NCBI RefSeq assembly: GCF_013282725.1
Contig: NZ_CP054043.1
Location: 2,976,001 to 3,040,000 of the forward strand
Length of the DNA stretch: 64,000 bases
Origin: Yersinia mollaretii ATCC 43969
Lineage (GTDB): Bacteria; Pseudomonadota; Gammaproteobacteria; Enterobacterales; Enterobacteriaceae
Reading direction: 5' to 3'
In this document: piece by piece, positions 1 through 7,849 of the stretch
How positions within the stretch are numbered: the first letter of the stretch is position 1
Layout: every line of letters begins with the position of its first letter
The notes under the pieces: model-generated
Told to the model about the DNA's origin: nothing
The model's input: only the letters and a program-made list of their open reading frames with translations
The model's database searches: none
Program-made: the position numbers and the translations under genes

Positions 1-861
1 CATCTGCTGCAACAGGCGGTCGGCGACACTCTCCACCACAATCAAACTCTTCTCGGCAATGCAGGGCAGGTTGTAGTCGAATGACGCGCCGGACACGATA
101 TCTTGCGCCGCTTTCACCAGTTCGGCAGTCTCATCCACCAGACAAGGCGGATTACCCGCGCCCGCACCAATCACTTTTTTGCCGCTCTTCATGCCCATCG
201 CCACAATGGCTGGCCCACCGGTGATCGCCAGTAGAGCGATTTTGTCGTGGGCCATCATCTGTTGGGTGGCCTCAAAGCTCGGTTCTTGCACCGTCACCAC
301 CAAATTGCGGATGCCGCAACGGTTGAAAATGATCGCTTCAATTTGGGCAATCAGATCCAGTGAGACGGCTTTAGCGCCGGGGTGCGGGCTAAAATAGACC
401 GCATTACCCGCGGCTAACATGCTGATGCTGTTATTGATAATGGTTTCGGTGGGGTTAGTGCTGGGGGCGACAGAGCCAATCACGCCGAACGGCGAATATT
501 CGAACAGCACCATACCGCCGTCGCCCGTCAGAGCCGTGGTGGAGAGGTCTTCGATGCCGGGGGTATTCTCCAGCGCGGCCCTGTTTTTCAGGAATTTATC
601 TTCTTTGTTGCCCATACCGGTTTCGCTGGCACCACGCTCAGAGAGTGACGCCAACTGAGGGGCTAACTGCTCACGCAGGGCGCTGATAATGGCGCTACGG
701 GTTTTCATCGGGCTTTGCTGATAGCGCAAAAAGGCGCTGTGGGCGGCAGTCACGGCTTCATCCACGCTGGCAAAAATGGCGCTGACGGCAGAGGCCGTCG
801 CAGGCGTCAGTTGCTCGGTGAGGATAGTGCGAATGAGAGATTCAATATCATGGGTGTTCAT
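1..861 (-). CDS. pduP: CoA-acylating propionaldehyde dehydrogenase, 3' part beyond the window
   Basis: Oxidises propionaldehyde to propionyl-CoA with NAD+ inside the propanediol microcompartment. Only the N-terminal 287 codons are present; the frame is open to base 1. The first residues (MNTHDIESLIRTILTEQL) form the short amphipathic helix that targets PduP to the shell in Salmonella. The aldehyde dehydrogenase fold follows, with the motif YNLPCIAEKS, whose Cys is the expected thioester nucleophile, at about residue 270. The ATG (859-861) shares one base with the pduO stop (TAATG), implying translational coupling. Last visible gene of the pdu operon; pduQ and later genes would lie to the left. 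Identification is firm from the encapsulation peptide, active-site motif and position. Confidence 0.95.
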   Translation of the reverse strand, partial: MNTHDIESLIRTILTEQLTPATASAVSAIFASVDEAVTAAHSAFLRYQQSPMKTRSAIISALREQLAPQLASLSERGASETGMGNKEDKFLKNRAALENTPGIEDLSTTALTGDGGMVLFEYSPFGVIGSVAPSTNPTETIINNSISMLAAGNAVYFSPHPGAKAVSLDLIAQIEAIIFNRCGIRNLVVTVQEPSFEATQQMMAHDKIALLAITGGPAIVAMGMKSGKKVIGAGAGNPPCLVDETAELVKAAQDIVSGASFDYNLPCIAEKSLIVVESVADRLLQQM

Positions 862-1883
862 TATTCATTCCTCAGATGTAGAGCCGATATGGCGGCTTCT
901 GCGATGTGCATATCTTGTTCGACGCTACCGCCGCTGATGCCTAAGCCGCCCACCAGTTGGCCGTGACGCCACAGGGGGTAGCCGCCACCAAAACTCACCA
1001 CTTTGCCGCCGGTGCTGGCTTCCAGTTGGAACAGGTCAGCCCCCGGTTGCACGGCGCGGCTCAGTTGATGGGTGGCGGTTTTCAGGGCGACAGCGGTCCA
1101 GGCTTTTTTCGGTGCCAGTTCGCTACTGACCAGCAGGGTATCGGGCATACGGTAGGTCATGATCAGGTTGCCGTGGCGGTCAGTCAGTGCCACCACCACA
1201 GCGATCTGCAATTTCATGGCGGCTTCAACCGCCAACTTAACTAATTGGTGGACATCGGAAAATCCCAGTCCGGCGGGCTGGGTGACTATTGACTCGCGGG
1301 TAGGCTCTGCCGCCTCGCTGGCCGCCAGATAGCGCGCCAGCACGGTTTGTGCGGTTTGCTGCAATCGTTGGCGCTGATCTTCATCGCGGGCCACGGCATA
1401 CAGACAATCGGATAAGCGATTGAGATACTGCAACAGCACCGGGCGCACCGGCACCTGTTCGGCCAGCTCAATCAGCCGCCGTTCACCGCGCCGCGCCAGC
1501 GTGCGGGCAAAATGCAACCGGCTACCCGCTTCGGTATCACCGGGTAGAATAAAACCTTTTACTGGCGGCAACTGCGCCATGCAGCGGTCAACCGCTAACT
1601 CCAACGCCTGAATATCCTGCTCGCTGATACTGTTGCGCCCAACAGGCGGGGTTTCGATACCTTCGCTGGCCAGTTCAGCGCTGAAATAGAACAACTGATG
1701 TTGTACCGCATCAAGTAGCTGACGGTTCTCTTCGCCTTGCGTCACGCGGGCGCACAGGCTCAGCGCGGCGTTAAGTTCATCCAGCGTGCCGTAGGTCTCC
1801 ACCCGTGGGTGGCTCTTTTTCACCCGTTGCCCGGTAAACAGGGCTGTGGTCCCTGCATCACCCGTTTTGGTATAGATGCTCAT
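861..1883 (-). CDS. pduO: ATP:cob(I)alamin adenosyltransferase PduO
   Basis: Makes adenosylcobalamin from cob(I)alamin and ATP, the cofactor of the diol dehydratase. The N-terminal half (about residues 1-185) is a PduO-type adenosyltransferase starting MSIYTKTGDAGTTALFTG, with the conserved GTLDELNA segment and a C-terminal R..RRGERRLIEL helix. The C-terminal half (about 205-340) is a GlcG/HbpS-like domain (DUF336), known to bind heme in Salmonella PduO. The start is placed at ATG 1883, preceded by a GGTGA-type ribosome site; an in-frame TTG 15 bases upstream is less likely because family members begin at MxIYT. 340 residues, close to the usual 336. Lies between pduN and pduP. Confidence 0.95.
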   Translation of the reverse strand: MSIYTKTGDAGTTALFTGQRVKKSHPRVETYGTLDELNAALSLCARVTQGEENRQLLDAVQHQLFYFSAELASEGIETPPVGRNSISEQDIQALELAVDRCMAQLPPVKGFILPGDTEAGSRLHFARTLARRGERRLIELAEQVPVRPVLLQYLNRLSDCLYAVARDEDQRQRLQQTAQTVLARYLAASEAAEPTRESIVTQPAGLGFSDVHQLVKLAVEAAMKLQIAVVVALTDRHGNLIMTYRMPDTLLVSSELAPKKAWTAVALKTATHQLSRAVQPGADLFQLEASTGGKVVSFGGGYPLWRHGQLVGGLGISGGSVEQDMHIAEAAISALHLRNE

Positions 1884-1917
1884 AAAATCACCGCTCAATC
1901 AGTCAAGTTATTCATCA

Positions 1918-2193
1918 TCAGTAGGAACACTCATCGACGATGGCGACAATCGCCAGATCGATGGCATCATTTGGCTCGGCAAAGACGCGTCTGGCACTGG
2001 AGCCGCCCGCCAGCAGCACCAGCTCTCCCTGACCCGCGCCCACAGAATCCACCGCCACTTCATCCGGTGTTTTACTGTCCGGTGGCAAGGAGCCATCCCC
2101 GGCGACACGGCGCACCAGTAGCAGCTTCTTGCCAATCAGCGTCGGCGATTTTTGCGTTGAGACCACCGAACCTACCACTCTGGCCAGTTGCAT
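1918..2193 (-). CDS. pduN: Microcompartment vertex protein PduN
   Basis: A 91-residue EutN/CcmL-family protein predicted to form pentamers that cap the vertices of the pdu shell. It begins [19 protein letters not shown], typical of the family, and contains LIGKKLLLV and the loop [17 protein letters not shown]. It lies 3 bases after the pduM stop and 34 bases before the pduO ATG, so it is part of the same transcript. Family membership is visible from the sequence; the pentameric vertex role is known for the family. Confidence 0.95.
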   Translation of the reverse strand: MQLARVVGSVVSTQKSPTLIGKKLLLVRRVAGDGSLPPDSKTPDEVAVDSVGAGQGELVLLAGGSSARRVFAEPNDAIDLAIVAIVDECSY

Positions 2194-2196
2194 GAT

Positions 2197-2694
2197 TTAC
2201 TCCTGCCTTAACAGTTGAATGTGACGGGCTGATACGGTGTCCTGTGCCAGCGGTGTAACCAGCGTATGCGCATCGATCAGCAGCCAGCCGGGGTCGAGCG
2301 TGGCAATATCGCGATAACTCAATACCTTGCCTGTGTGCAGCCGAACCGCGACCCCCTGACTGTCGCTAAAACTCAGCGGCAAGGGGCGCAGGGCGGCGGC
2401 GGGCAGGGCGGCCAGCAGTTGACGATGTAAGCTGATATGCACTTTCATGCCCCATGACCACGCCTCGTTCAGTGCCGTGACTGCTGGGCAGCGGGTATCG
2501 AACTGCGCCAGACGGTGCATAAAGGCTAAATCCGGCAGCATCAGATGCAGCGTGGCATGGTGGACGAAGACCCATGAGTCAAGCCCGGCGCGCAACTGAG
2601 GCAGCAGCAAGGCGTGAACCCGCCGTTCGCGCTCGGTCAACCGCGTGACAATCTGGCTGACCAGTTGTTCGGTTTGCGCCTGAGTCAGATTCAT
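2197..2694 (-). CDS. pduM: Microcompartment assembly protein PduM
   Basis: A 165-residue homologue of Salmonella PduM (163 residues), a protein needed for correct formation of the propanediol microcompartment whose biochemical role is not known. The start MNLTQAQTEQLVSQIVTRLT resembles an amphipathic targeting helix. No catalytic motif is visible. Its ATG overlaps the pduL stop by four bases (ATGA), and its stop lies directly before pduN. Assignment rests on position, length and general resemblance, so it is slightly less certain than its neighbours. Confidence 0.88.
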   Translation of the reverse strand: MNLTQAQTEQLVSQIVTRLTERERRVHALLLPQLRAGLDSWVFVHHATLHLMLPDLAFMHRLAQFDTRCPAVTALNEAWSWGMKVHISLHRQLLAALPAAALRPLPLSFSDSQGVAVRLHTGKVLSYRDIATLDPGWLLIDAHTLVTPLAQDTVSARHIQLLRQE

Positions 2695-3350
2695 GGTTGT
2701 GATGTCCGTGGGGTTAGAGTTTGTGGCATCAATAACGTCGCAAACGCCGCAGGATCATCCGCGCCAGCGGCATTGGCCTCGTCGGTATCGATGTGCATCT
2801 CCAGTTTCATTTGCGGTGAAACACGGATCGCCACATCGTCCATAATCATCCGACGACCACTGCCCTGAATCGCCACTTGTACCCGGTCGCCGTGCTTAAC
2901 CCGATAGATAAGGGCATCCAGCGGCGACATATGAATGTGCCGGAGTGCCACAATCACCCCATGGGGCAGCTCTACTTCGCCGTAGGGGCTGACCAGACGA
3001 ATGGCGGGTGTGCCCTCCAGATTGCCGGACATGCGCAGCGGGGCATTGATCCCCAGTGTGCGGGCATCGGTGCGGGAGATCTCCACCTGACTTTGGCTGC
3101 GCAATGGCCCCAGAATACGGACGTTTTTTAGGCTGCCTTTCGGCCCGACCAAGGTCACCGTCTGTTCGGCGGCATATTGGCCGGGCTGAAGCAGCGTTTT
3201 TTTCTCGATGAGCGGCTGCTCAGGGAACAGCCGTTGGTAGTCCTGCGCCGAGAGATGCAGGTGTCGGTTGGAAACCCCAAGCGGGATCGGACGAAGACGC
3301 ATTTCGTCGAGGATCTTACTGACAACGGGTTCCAGTAATGCTTTTTCCAT
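2691..3350 (-). CDS. pduL: Phosphate propanoyltransferase PduL
   Basis: Converts propionyl-CoA plus phosphate to propionyl phosphate and CoA, recycling CoA inside the microcompartment. The 219-residue protein carries an N-terminal helix (MEKALLEPVVSKILDEM) that matches the encapsulation peptide position, then the PduL signature VSNRHLHLS at about residue 26 and RHIHMSP at about residue 137; these histidines belong to the metal-binding active site of the family. The start codon overlaps the pduK stop by one base (TGATG). It is unrelated to the Pta-type phosphotransacetylases. Confidence 0.95.
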   Translation of the reverse strand: MEKALLEPVVSKILDEMRLRPIPLGVSNRHLHLSAQDYQRLFPEQPLIEKKTLLQPGQYAAEQTVTLVGPKGSLKNVRILGPLRSQSQVEISRTDARTLGINAPLRMSGNLEGTPAIRLVSPYGEVELPHGVIVALRHIHMSPLDALIYRVKHGDRVQVAIQGSGRRMIMDDVAIRVSPQMKLEMHIDTDEANAAGADDPAAFATLLMPQTLTPRTSQP

Positions 3351-3955
3351 CAGACTTTTCCTCGTTTACCCAAGTGGATGCAGCGAAAGCGAGGCTCACC
3401 TTTATGGCGTCGGCAAGCCGGGTCGAGGCAGAGATTGCAGCTCACACGAGGAGCTGGCGGGGCCTCACTTTCTATCCTGTTTTTGTCTATCCTGTTTTTG
3501 TCTGCGCTGTCTTTGTCTATGCTGACATTATCGCTACCCGCCGCTGTGTCGGGGGCATCGTCAGAGGCAGTGTCAGCCGAGGCTGGGGCATCGGCTTCTT
3601 CTGTCTCCTCGGCGCTAATCACCTCTGCCGCTTCAATCACGGCTTCGGCTTCAGCGGGCGCTTTGGCCGTGATGTCAGCGGCGGGGTGCTGCCAATAGGC
3701 CATCAGGCTATCTGCCGGACGGGCCAGTACCGCGTGGGAGACCAGCCCATGATGCTGTTCGGCAAAGGCGGCACCGGTACTGATTGCCGCCTGAACTGAG
3801 GCCACATCCCCCGTCAGGCGGATTAACATCCAGCCGGAACCCTTGGTTTGTTCTATGCCGATCAGGGTGACGGAGGCGGCTTTTGCCATGGCATCCGCCG
3901 CGCCGATAGCCAGCGCCAGACCACTCACTTCCAGTAAACCCAGTGACGTTTTCAC
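3350..3955 (-). CDS. pduK: Microcompartment shell protein PduK with Cys-rich tail
   Basis: An N-terminal BMC domain (about residues 1-90, beginning MKTSLGLLEVSGLALAIGAADAM) is followed by an Ala/Asp/Glu/Ser-rich linker and a short C-terminal cysteine cluster (CNLCLDPAC then RFRCIHLG) that could hold a metal or iron-sulfur centre. Salmonella PduK is about 160 residues; this one is 201, the excess being in the linker. Part of that linker is encoded by 15-bp tandem repeats (3471-3530) giving repeated KNRID-like units. It lies 21 bases after pduJ. The shell role is known for the family; the function of the Cys tail is inference. Confidence 0.92.
   Translation of the reverse strand: MKTSLGLLEVSGLALAIGAADAMAKAASVTLIGIEQTKGSGWMLIRLTGDVASVQAAISTGAAFAEQHHGLVSHAVLARPADSLMAYWQHPAADITAKAPAEAEAVIEAAEVISAEETEEADAPASADTASDDAPDTAAGSDNVSIDKDSADKNRIDKNRIESEAPPAPRVSCNLCLDPACRRHKGEPRFRCIHLGKRGKV
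3471..3530 (-). repeat. 15-bp in-frame tandem repeat in pduK
   Basis: Two identical copies of tctatcctgtttttg (3471-3485 and 3486-3500) are followed by two diverged copies (3501-3515 and 3516-3530). The unit is five codons long, so copy-number changes keep the pduK frame. On the coding strand it encodes the acidic/basic linker units ending KNRID and KNRIE, just before the Cys-rich tail. Confidence 0.85.
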
Positions 3956-3976
3956 GCTGTGCTCCTCGTCTCACCC

Positions 3977-4252
3977 TTAGGCAGAGGTCGGTAAAATGGC
4001 TTCTACGTCGCTGTGCGGGCGTGGGATCACATGGCTAGAGGTCAATTCACCCACCGCACTGGCTGCCGCAGAACCTGCATCGACCGCCGCTTTGACTGCG
4101 CCGACATCACCGCGCACCATCACTGTGACCAGACCGGAGCCAATTTTTTCGTAGCCCACCAGTTGTACGTTGGCCGATTTGACCATGGCGTCTGCCGCTT
4201 CGATGGCGGCGACCAGACCTTTGGTTTCAATTAAGCCCAATGCATTGTTCAT
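3977..4252 (-). CDS. pduJ: Major microcompartment shell protein PduJ
   Basis: A 91-residue single BMC-domain protein that forms hexameric shell tiles. It is very similar to PduA of the same operon (shared [18 protein letters not shown] and [10 protein letters not shown]), differing mainly at the C terminus, which here stops at ILPTSA. It is separated from the upstream pduH by 175 bases that contain a structured element, an unusually long gap for this operon. Ribosome site AAGGAA precedes the ATG. Confidence 0.97.
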   Translation of the reverse strand: MNNALGLIETKGLVAAIEAADAMVKSANVQLVGYEKIGSGLVTVMVRGDVGAVKAAVDAGSAAASAVGELTSSHVIPRPHSDVEAILPTSA

Positions 4253-4308
4253 AGATATGAGTTCCTTGTTATAAAGTAAGGGCTATCTTGTTTGCCATTT
4301 TGAACCCG

Positions 4309-4395
4309 GGCAGTGCTCGCCATCCTCACGTACTCGGACTTTATAAGACCAGGTGTACGCTCCGGTGGCTGTGCGCTGGCCGAGTCCAAACTGCC
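4309..4395. repeat. Structured intergenic element between pduH and pduJ
   Basis: The pduH-pduJ gap contains nested complementary segments: GGCAGT (4309-4314) with ACTGCC (4390-4395), ACTCGG (4332-4337) with CCGAGT (4380-4385), and CCAG (4349-4352) with CTGG (4376-4379). Together they would fold into one long imperfect stem. The sequence reminds me of a dispersed intergenic repeat of Yersinia chromosomes, but I cannot verify copy number here. No open frame of note. Confidence 0.5.
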
Positions 4396-4427
4396 TGCAC
4401 CGATTACGCCCTATGATTTGAGTGTGA

Positions 4428-4769
4428 TCACTTAAACGGTAAACCTTTCACTAACCGGGCGGCGTTGTTGCCGAGCCGCCGTAATTGCTCATCGTCTTGC
4501 GCCCGCGCCTGCCGGAATAGTGGGCTGGCGGGGGGGAGATGACGGAAATGCAGCACCACTTCGTCGGCAGAACAGGCCAGCCCCACCAATAAGGGGGAGC
4601 GGGTGGCGGCTTGCCAGGCGCGTTGTGTGGCATCAGTGTCATCGTCGTGCTGCCACTGCCAAGGAATGCCCTCCTCCTCGATGCCCAGTAACACTTGATG
4701 CCAAATGGCTTCCGGTGTGGGCGTGGTGAGGCTGATCACGATGGCGGGGGCATCTTGGGTGAAGTTCAT
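4428..4769 (-). CDS. pduH: Diol dehydratase reactivase, small subunit
   Basis: A 113-residue protein that works with PduG to exchange damaged cobalamin out of the diol dehydratase. Motifs seen are IVISLTTPTPEAIWHQVLLGIEEEGIPW and the C-terminal NNAARLVKGLPFK, both characteristic of the DdrB/PduH family, which structurally mimics the medium subunit of the dehydratase. Its ATG shares one base with the pduG stop, implying coupled, stoichiometric production of the two reactivase subunits. Confidence 0.95.
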   Translation of the reverse strand: MNFTQDAPAIVISLTTPTPEAIWHQVLLGIEEEGIPWQWQHDDDTDATQRAWQAATRSPLLVGLACSADEVVLHFRHLPPASPLFRQARAQDDEQLRRLGNNAARLVKGLPFK

Positions 4770-6592
4770 CAGTTGCTCTCCCGCTGATAAGCCAGAATCA
4801 GGCCCGTGGCGACCGCATTGCGTGGGCCTTCACTGGCGCGGATGTTGCCGCGACCTGCCACCAACTTGTAGTGGGAGAGGGCGTCGGTCACCAATTGCGG
4901 GATTTCGAAGTCCAGCGACGAGCCACCTACCAGCACCACGAAGGGGATATCGCGGATATTGCCGGTTGGGCTGACTTGGCGCAGCGCACGAAGCGCATTG
5001 GTGACAAACACCCGCTCTTTAGCTGAGCGGCGGATATTGCGGACTTTTTCCAGTGCGTAATCACCCGGTAGCGGCACCAAACCTTCCGGTTTGACTACCA
5101 CCAGTCGGGCAAAAACCTCGGGTGAAAGCGGTTGTGGGAAGAACTGAACACTGCCATCTTCGTGGCGCAGGTGGAACAGACTCTCCACTTTGGCGAGCGG
5201 ATACTTTTTGATATCTTCCGCCAGATAGCGGTCTTGGAGATCCAGTTCCGAAGCGATGATCATCGTCACCATGTCGCCAGCCCCCGCCAGATGAGTGGCG
5301 ACAATTTGGCCTTGCGCGTTGATGATGGAGGCGTCGGTAGAGCCAGCCCCCAAGTCGAGAATGGCGAGTGGCCGCCGCGTCCCGGGTGTGGTCAGCGCGC
5401 CAAGTATTGCCGCTTCGGCTTCCGCCCCCCCGACCTGAACATCAATACCCAAGGTTTTTTCGATCTCACTGGCGATATGCGCCATTTGCAGGCGATCAGA
5501 TTTCACCATCGAGGCAATACCTACCGCTTGCTCAAGGGAGAACTCGCCCGCCAGACCGCCAATGACATTGACTGGCACCGCCGTGTCAACGGCGAGCAGG
5601 TCTTGAATGAAGATCTCATTGGTCGGTTTGTTGGTCAGTTCGGCCATGGTTTGGCGCACGTGTTCGAGCATGCCGCCGATATTGGTGCCCGCTTCGCCAC
5701 TGACATTGTCCAGATGCCGGAAGCTGTTCACCGCCGTCATAATGGCTTCACTGCCCGTGGCGACATCCACCCGCACAGTACGTCCATCGGCGAACAGCTC
5801 CAGATGACCCGCAGGAATAGAGCGCGCTTTTACGTCCCCTTCCGGCGTTTTCACCACCACCGCTGAACGTGTGCCAATCAAGGCGCGTGCCACCGGGACA
5901 ATGTTTTTGGTCTCTTCGGCGCTGAGTTCAAATACCGTGGCAATGCCATAGGGGTTAGAGAGGGTTTCAATCACCTGACCCGGCATGGCAACCTCCACCG
6001 CCGCCAACATGCCCATCGGGATGCGGTCAATGTGCAGCACCTCATCGACGATAGGCAGTGGGTGGTTGAGGCGGTTGCTGACCAGCACGCCATCGTCACG
6101 TTGCAAGATAATCGCCGTAATGCGGTATCCCGCGCCGTTAGCTGCATTGACCACCGTCGCGACATCAGCAAAATCAACTGCCGATGGCACCACCAGAATA
6201 TAGGGTTGGGCAGGGTCACGGGTGACCAGCTCATCAAGGGTGATGGTCAGCCCAACCCCTAACCCCAGTCCGCCGGGGGTTTTCGGGTTGTGGCCGATCA
6301 TGGTGGATTCGGTGATGATGGTTTCCGTGATGGTCTCCATCGCCACATCACCAATGACCGGGGTCGCTTCGTTAATGCGGATCAGACTGATATCGCCCAG
6401 CGCGATACCGGCCTTCTCCACCAACAAGGCCAGCGCTTTGTGGATGCCGAAAATGTTGCGTTGCGTCCCTTTGATACCGGTGGTTTCGGTGAGGGCGCTG
6501 GTGACAAACTGCAACTGACCGTCAGCCGCACATTGTGCCAATGCCACTTCCGTTGATGAGTTACCGATGTCAATGCCTGCTATATACCGCAT
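4769..6592 (-). CDS. pduG: Diol dehydratase reactivase, large ATPase subunit
   Basis: A molecular-chaperone-like ATPase (607 residues; Salmonella PduG has 610) that reactivates inactivated diol dehydratase by ATP-driven release of damaged cofactor. The N terminus MRYIAGIDIGNSSTEVALA and the segment LAILDLGAGSTDASII at about residue 405 are the two phosphate-binding loops of the actin/Hsp70-like fold. VLVGGSSLDFEIP near the C terminus is the adenosine-binding segment. It lies 28 bases after pduE and abuts pduH. Confidence 0.96.
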   Translation of the reverse strand: MRYIAGIDIGNSSTEVALAQCAADGQLQFVTSALTETTGIKGTQRNIFGIHKALALLVEKAGIALGDISLIRINEATPVIGDVAMETITETIITESTMIGHNPKTPGGLGLGVGLTITLDELVTRDPAQPYILVVPSAVDFADVATVVNAANGAGYRITAIILQRDDGVLVSNRLNHPLPIVDEVLHIDRIPMGMLAAVEVAMPGQVIETLSNPYGIATVFELSAEETKNIVPVARALIGTRSAVVVKTPEGDVKARSIPAGHLELFADGRTVRVDVATGSEAIMTAVNSFRHLDNVSGEAGTNIGGMLEHVRQTMAELTNKPTNEIFIQDLLAVDTAVPVNVIGGLAGEFSLEQAVGIASMVKSDRLQMAHIASEIEKTLGIDVQVGGAEAEAAILGALTTPGTRRPLAILDLGAGSTDASIINAQGQIVATHLAGAGDMVTMIIASELDLQDRYLAEDIKKYPLAKVESLFHLRHEDGSVQFFPQPLSPEVFARLVVVKPEGLVPLPGDYALEKVRNIRRSAKERVFVTNALRALRQVSPTGNIRDIPFVVLVGGSSLDFEIPQLVTDALSHYKLVAGRGNIRASEGPRNAVATGLILAYQRESN

Positions 6593-6620
6593 GTCCGTTC
6601 CTTAGATGGCTGACGATTGA

Positions 6621-7148
6621 TTAATCGTCGCCTTTGAGCTTTTTGCGCTGGACATACAACACGGCAGCTTCGCGCACGAAGGCGGCGCAGATAGTCGCTT
6701 TGTAGGTTTTTTCCAGATCATCAGCAATGGCGTTCAGCTCCTCTTTGCTTGAGCGGAACGGGCGCAGGGCGTTATAGATATCTAACACCTTGTCATCCGG
6801 CACGGCGGTCAGCTCAGCGGCACGTTCGAAGTTCATTGCCAGCAGCGGGCGGCCCGCATCTTTCGCAATCGAGGCTTGAATGCGCAGGATCTCCGGGGTA
6901 ATCCGCAAATCCTGTGAGGTGACACTGCCGTTCAAAACATTCGCCAGCGTCAGATCATCCAGCGTTTTATTGGTGGCGGTTTTCACCCAATCAGGGTGTT
7001 TGTTCGCCAGCGGATAATCTGAGACTTTGGCATTGCTGCGCGAACTGGCTGCGGGTGCCGCACAAGCCGCCGCAGGTGTCTGGCCCTGCAAGCTGTTCAT
7101 CTTGTTCAGCACATCGCGAACCATGGATTCAATAGCTTCGGAATTCAT
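6621..7148 (-). CDS. pduE: Propanediol dehydratase small subunit
   Basis: The gamma subunit of adenosylcobalamin-dependent propanediol dehydratase, which converts 1,2-propanediol to propionaldehyde. 175 residues. The N-terminal MNSEAIESMVRDVLNKM is an amphipathic helix like those of other lumen enzymes, followed by an Ala-rich linker and the conserved core from DYPLANKHPDWVKT onward. A good ribosome site (AAAGGA) precedes the ATG. Lies 14 bases after pduD. Confidence 0.96.
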   Translation of the reverse strand: MNSEAIESMVRDVLNKMNSLQGQTPAAACAAPAASSRSNAKVSDYPLANKHPDWVKTATNKTLDDLTLANVLNGSVTSQDLRITPEILRIQASIAKDAGRPLLAMNFERAAELTAVPDDKVLDIYNALRPFRSSKEELNAIADDLEKTYKATICAAFVREAAVLYVQRKKLKGDD

Positions 7149-7162
7149 TGTGTTTTCCTTTG

Positions 7163-7837
7163 TTAAAGCGCCACCCGGAGTTCCTGAGGATTCTTGCCGG
7201 TCACCACATATTTGGTTTCTTTAATGTGCAGAATCGCGGATTTGGCCTGATATTTTGGCCGTGCCATTTGGTCGTTCAGGGTCGGTACTGGTTGTGGTGA
7301 CTCCCGTTTGGCATAGCGCGCCGCATTTTTACCAATCAGGCGGTAGGTATCCAGCGTCAGCAGCGGCGCTTGCGGGAACAGCTCCAGATTGGAGAGTGGC
7401 GGCAGACCTTGCTGATGAATGACTATCGTGCCTTTGGATTGGATGCCGATAGAGATACCGGAACCGCTCAGGCGGTTGCCCTCCACCGCGACAAACGCCA
7501 CATCGGAGGATTTGAAGCAGCGGATAACCCGCGCCTTGATCCCCTCCTCTTCGATACCGGCAATCAGCTCGCGCAGAATATTTTTGTGCGGGATGCCGAC
7601 GATATTGGCGGTTTGCGACAGACCAAATGCTGGGCCGACCGCAATGATCACCTCATCCTGATTGCTGCCGGGGCGGGCTTCACCCACTTCGGTGAGGAAA
7701 TCCCCGGCGGCCACGGCCGTTGCCGCCGTCGCAGGCTGGGACACTGGCTTAAAGGAGACGGTATTGTTGTCTCCCTGCATTTCCTGCAATACGCCTTCGA
7801 TAATTTGGCGTAACAGTTTTTCGTTAATATCGACCAT
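7163..7837 (-). CDS. pduD: Propanediol dehydratase medium subunit
   Basis: The beta subunit of the coenzyme B12-dependent diol dehydratase (224 residues). The first 20 or so residues ([20 protein letters not shown]) form the helix that in Salmonella directs the whole CDE complex into the microcompartment. The core begins at about residue 60 with [16 protein letters not shown], followed by [20 protein letters not shown]. Lies 12 bases after pduC with ribosome site AAGGGG. Confidence 0.97.
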   Translation of the reverse strand: MVDINEKLLRQIIEGVLQEMQGDNNTVSFKPVSQPATAATAVAAGDFLTEVGEARPGSNQDEVIIAVGPAFGLSQTANIVGIPHKNILRELIAGIEEEGIKARVIRCFKSSDVAFVAVEGNRLSGSGISIGIQSKGTIVIHQQGLPPLSNLELFPQAPLLTLDTYRLIGKNAARYAKRESPQPVPTLNDQMARPKYQAKSAILHIKETKYVVTGKNPQELRVAL

Positions 7838-7849
7838 CTCGTGAACCCC

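Noticed and set aside
3378..3698. Plus-strand open frames across pduK
   Set aside because: They are antisense shadows of pduK; their Ser/Leu repeats are the reverse reading of the 15-bp linker repeats.
5132..5866. 244-residue plus-strand frame
   Set aside because: Antisense to pduG, which has clear ATPase motifs; no family resemblance for the plus-strand reading.
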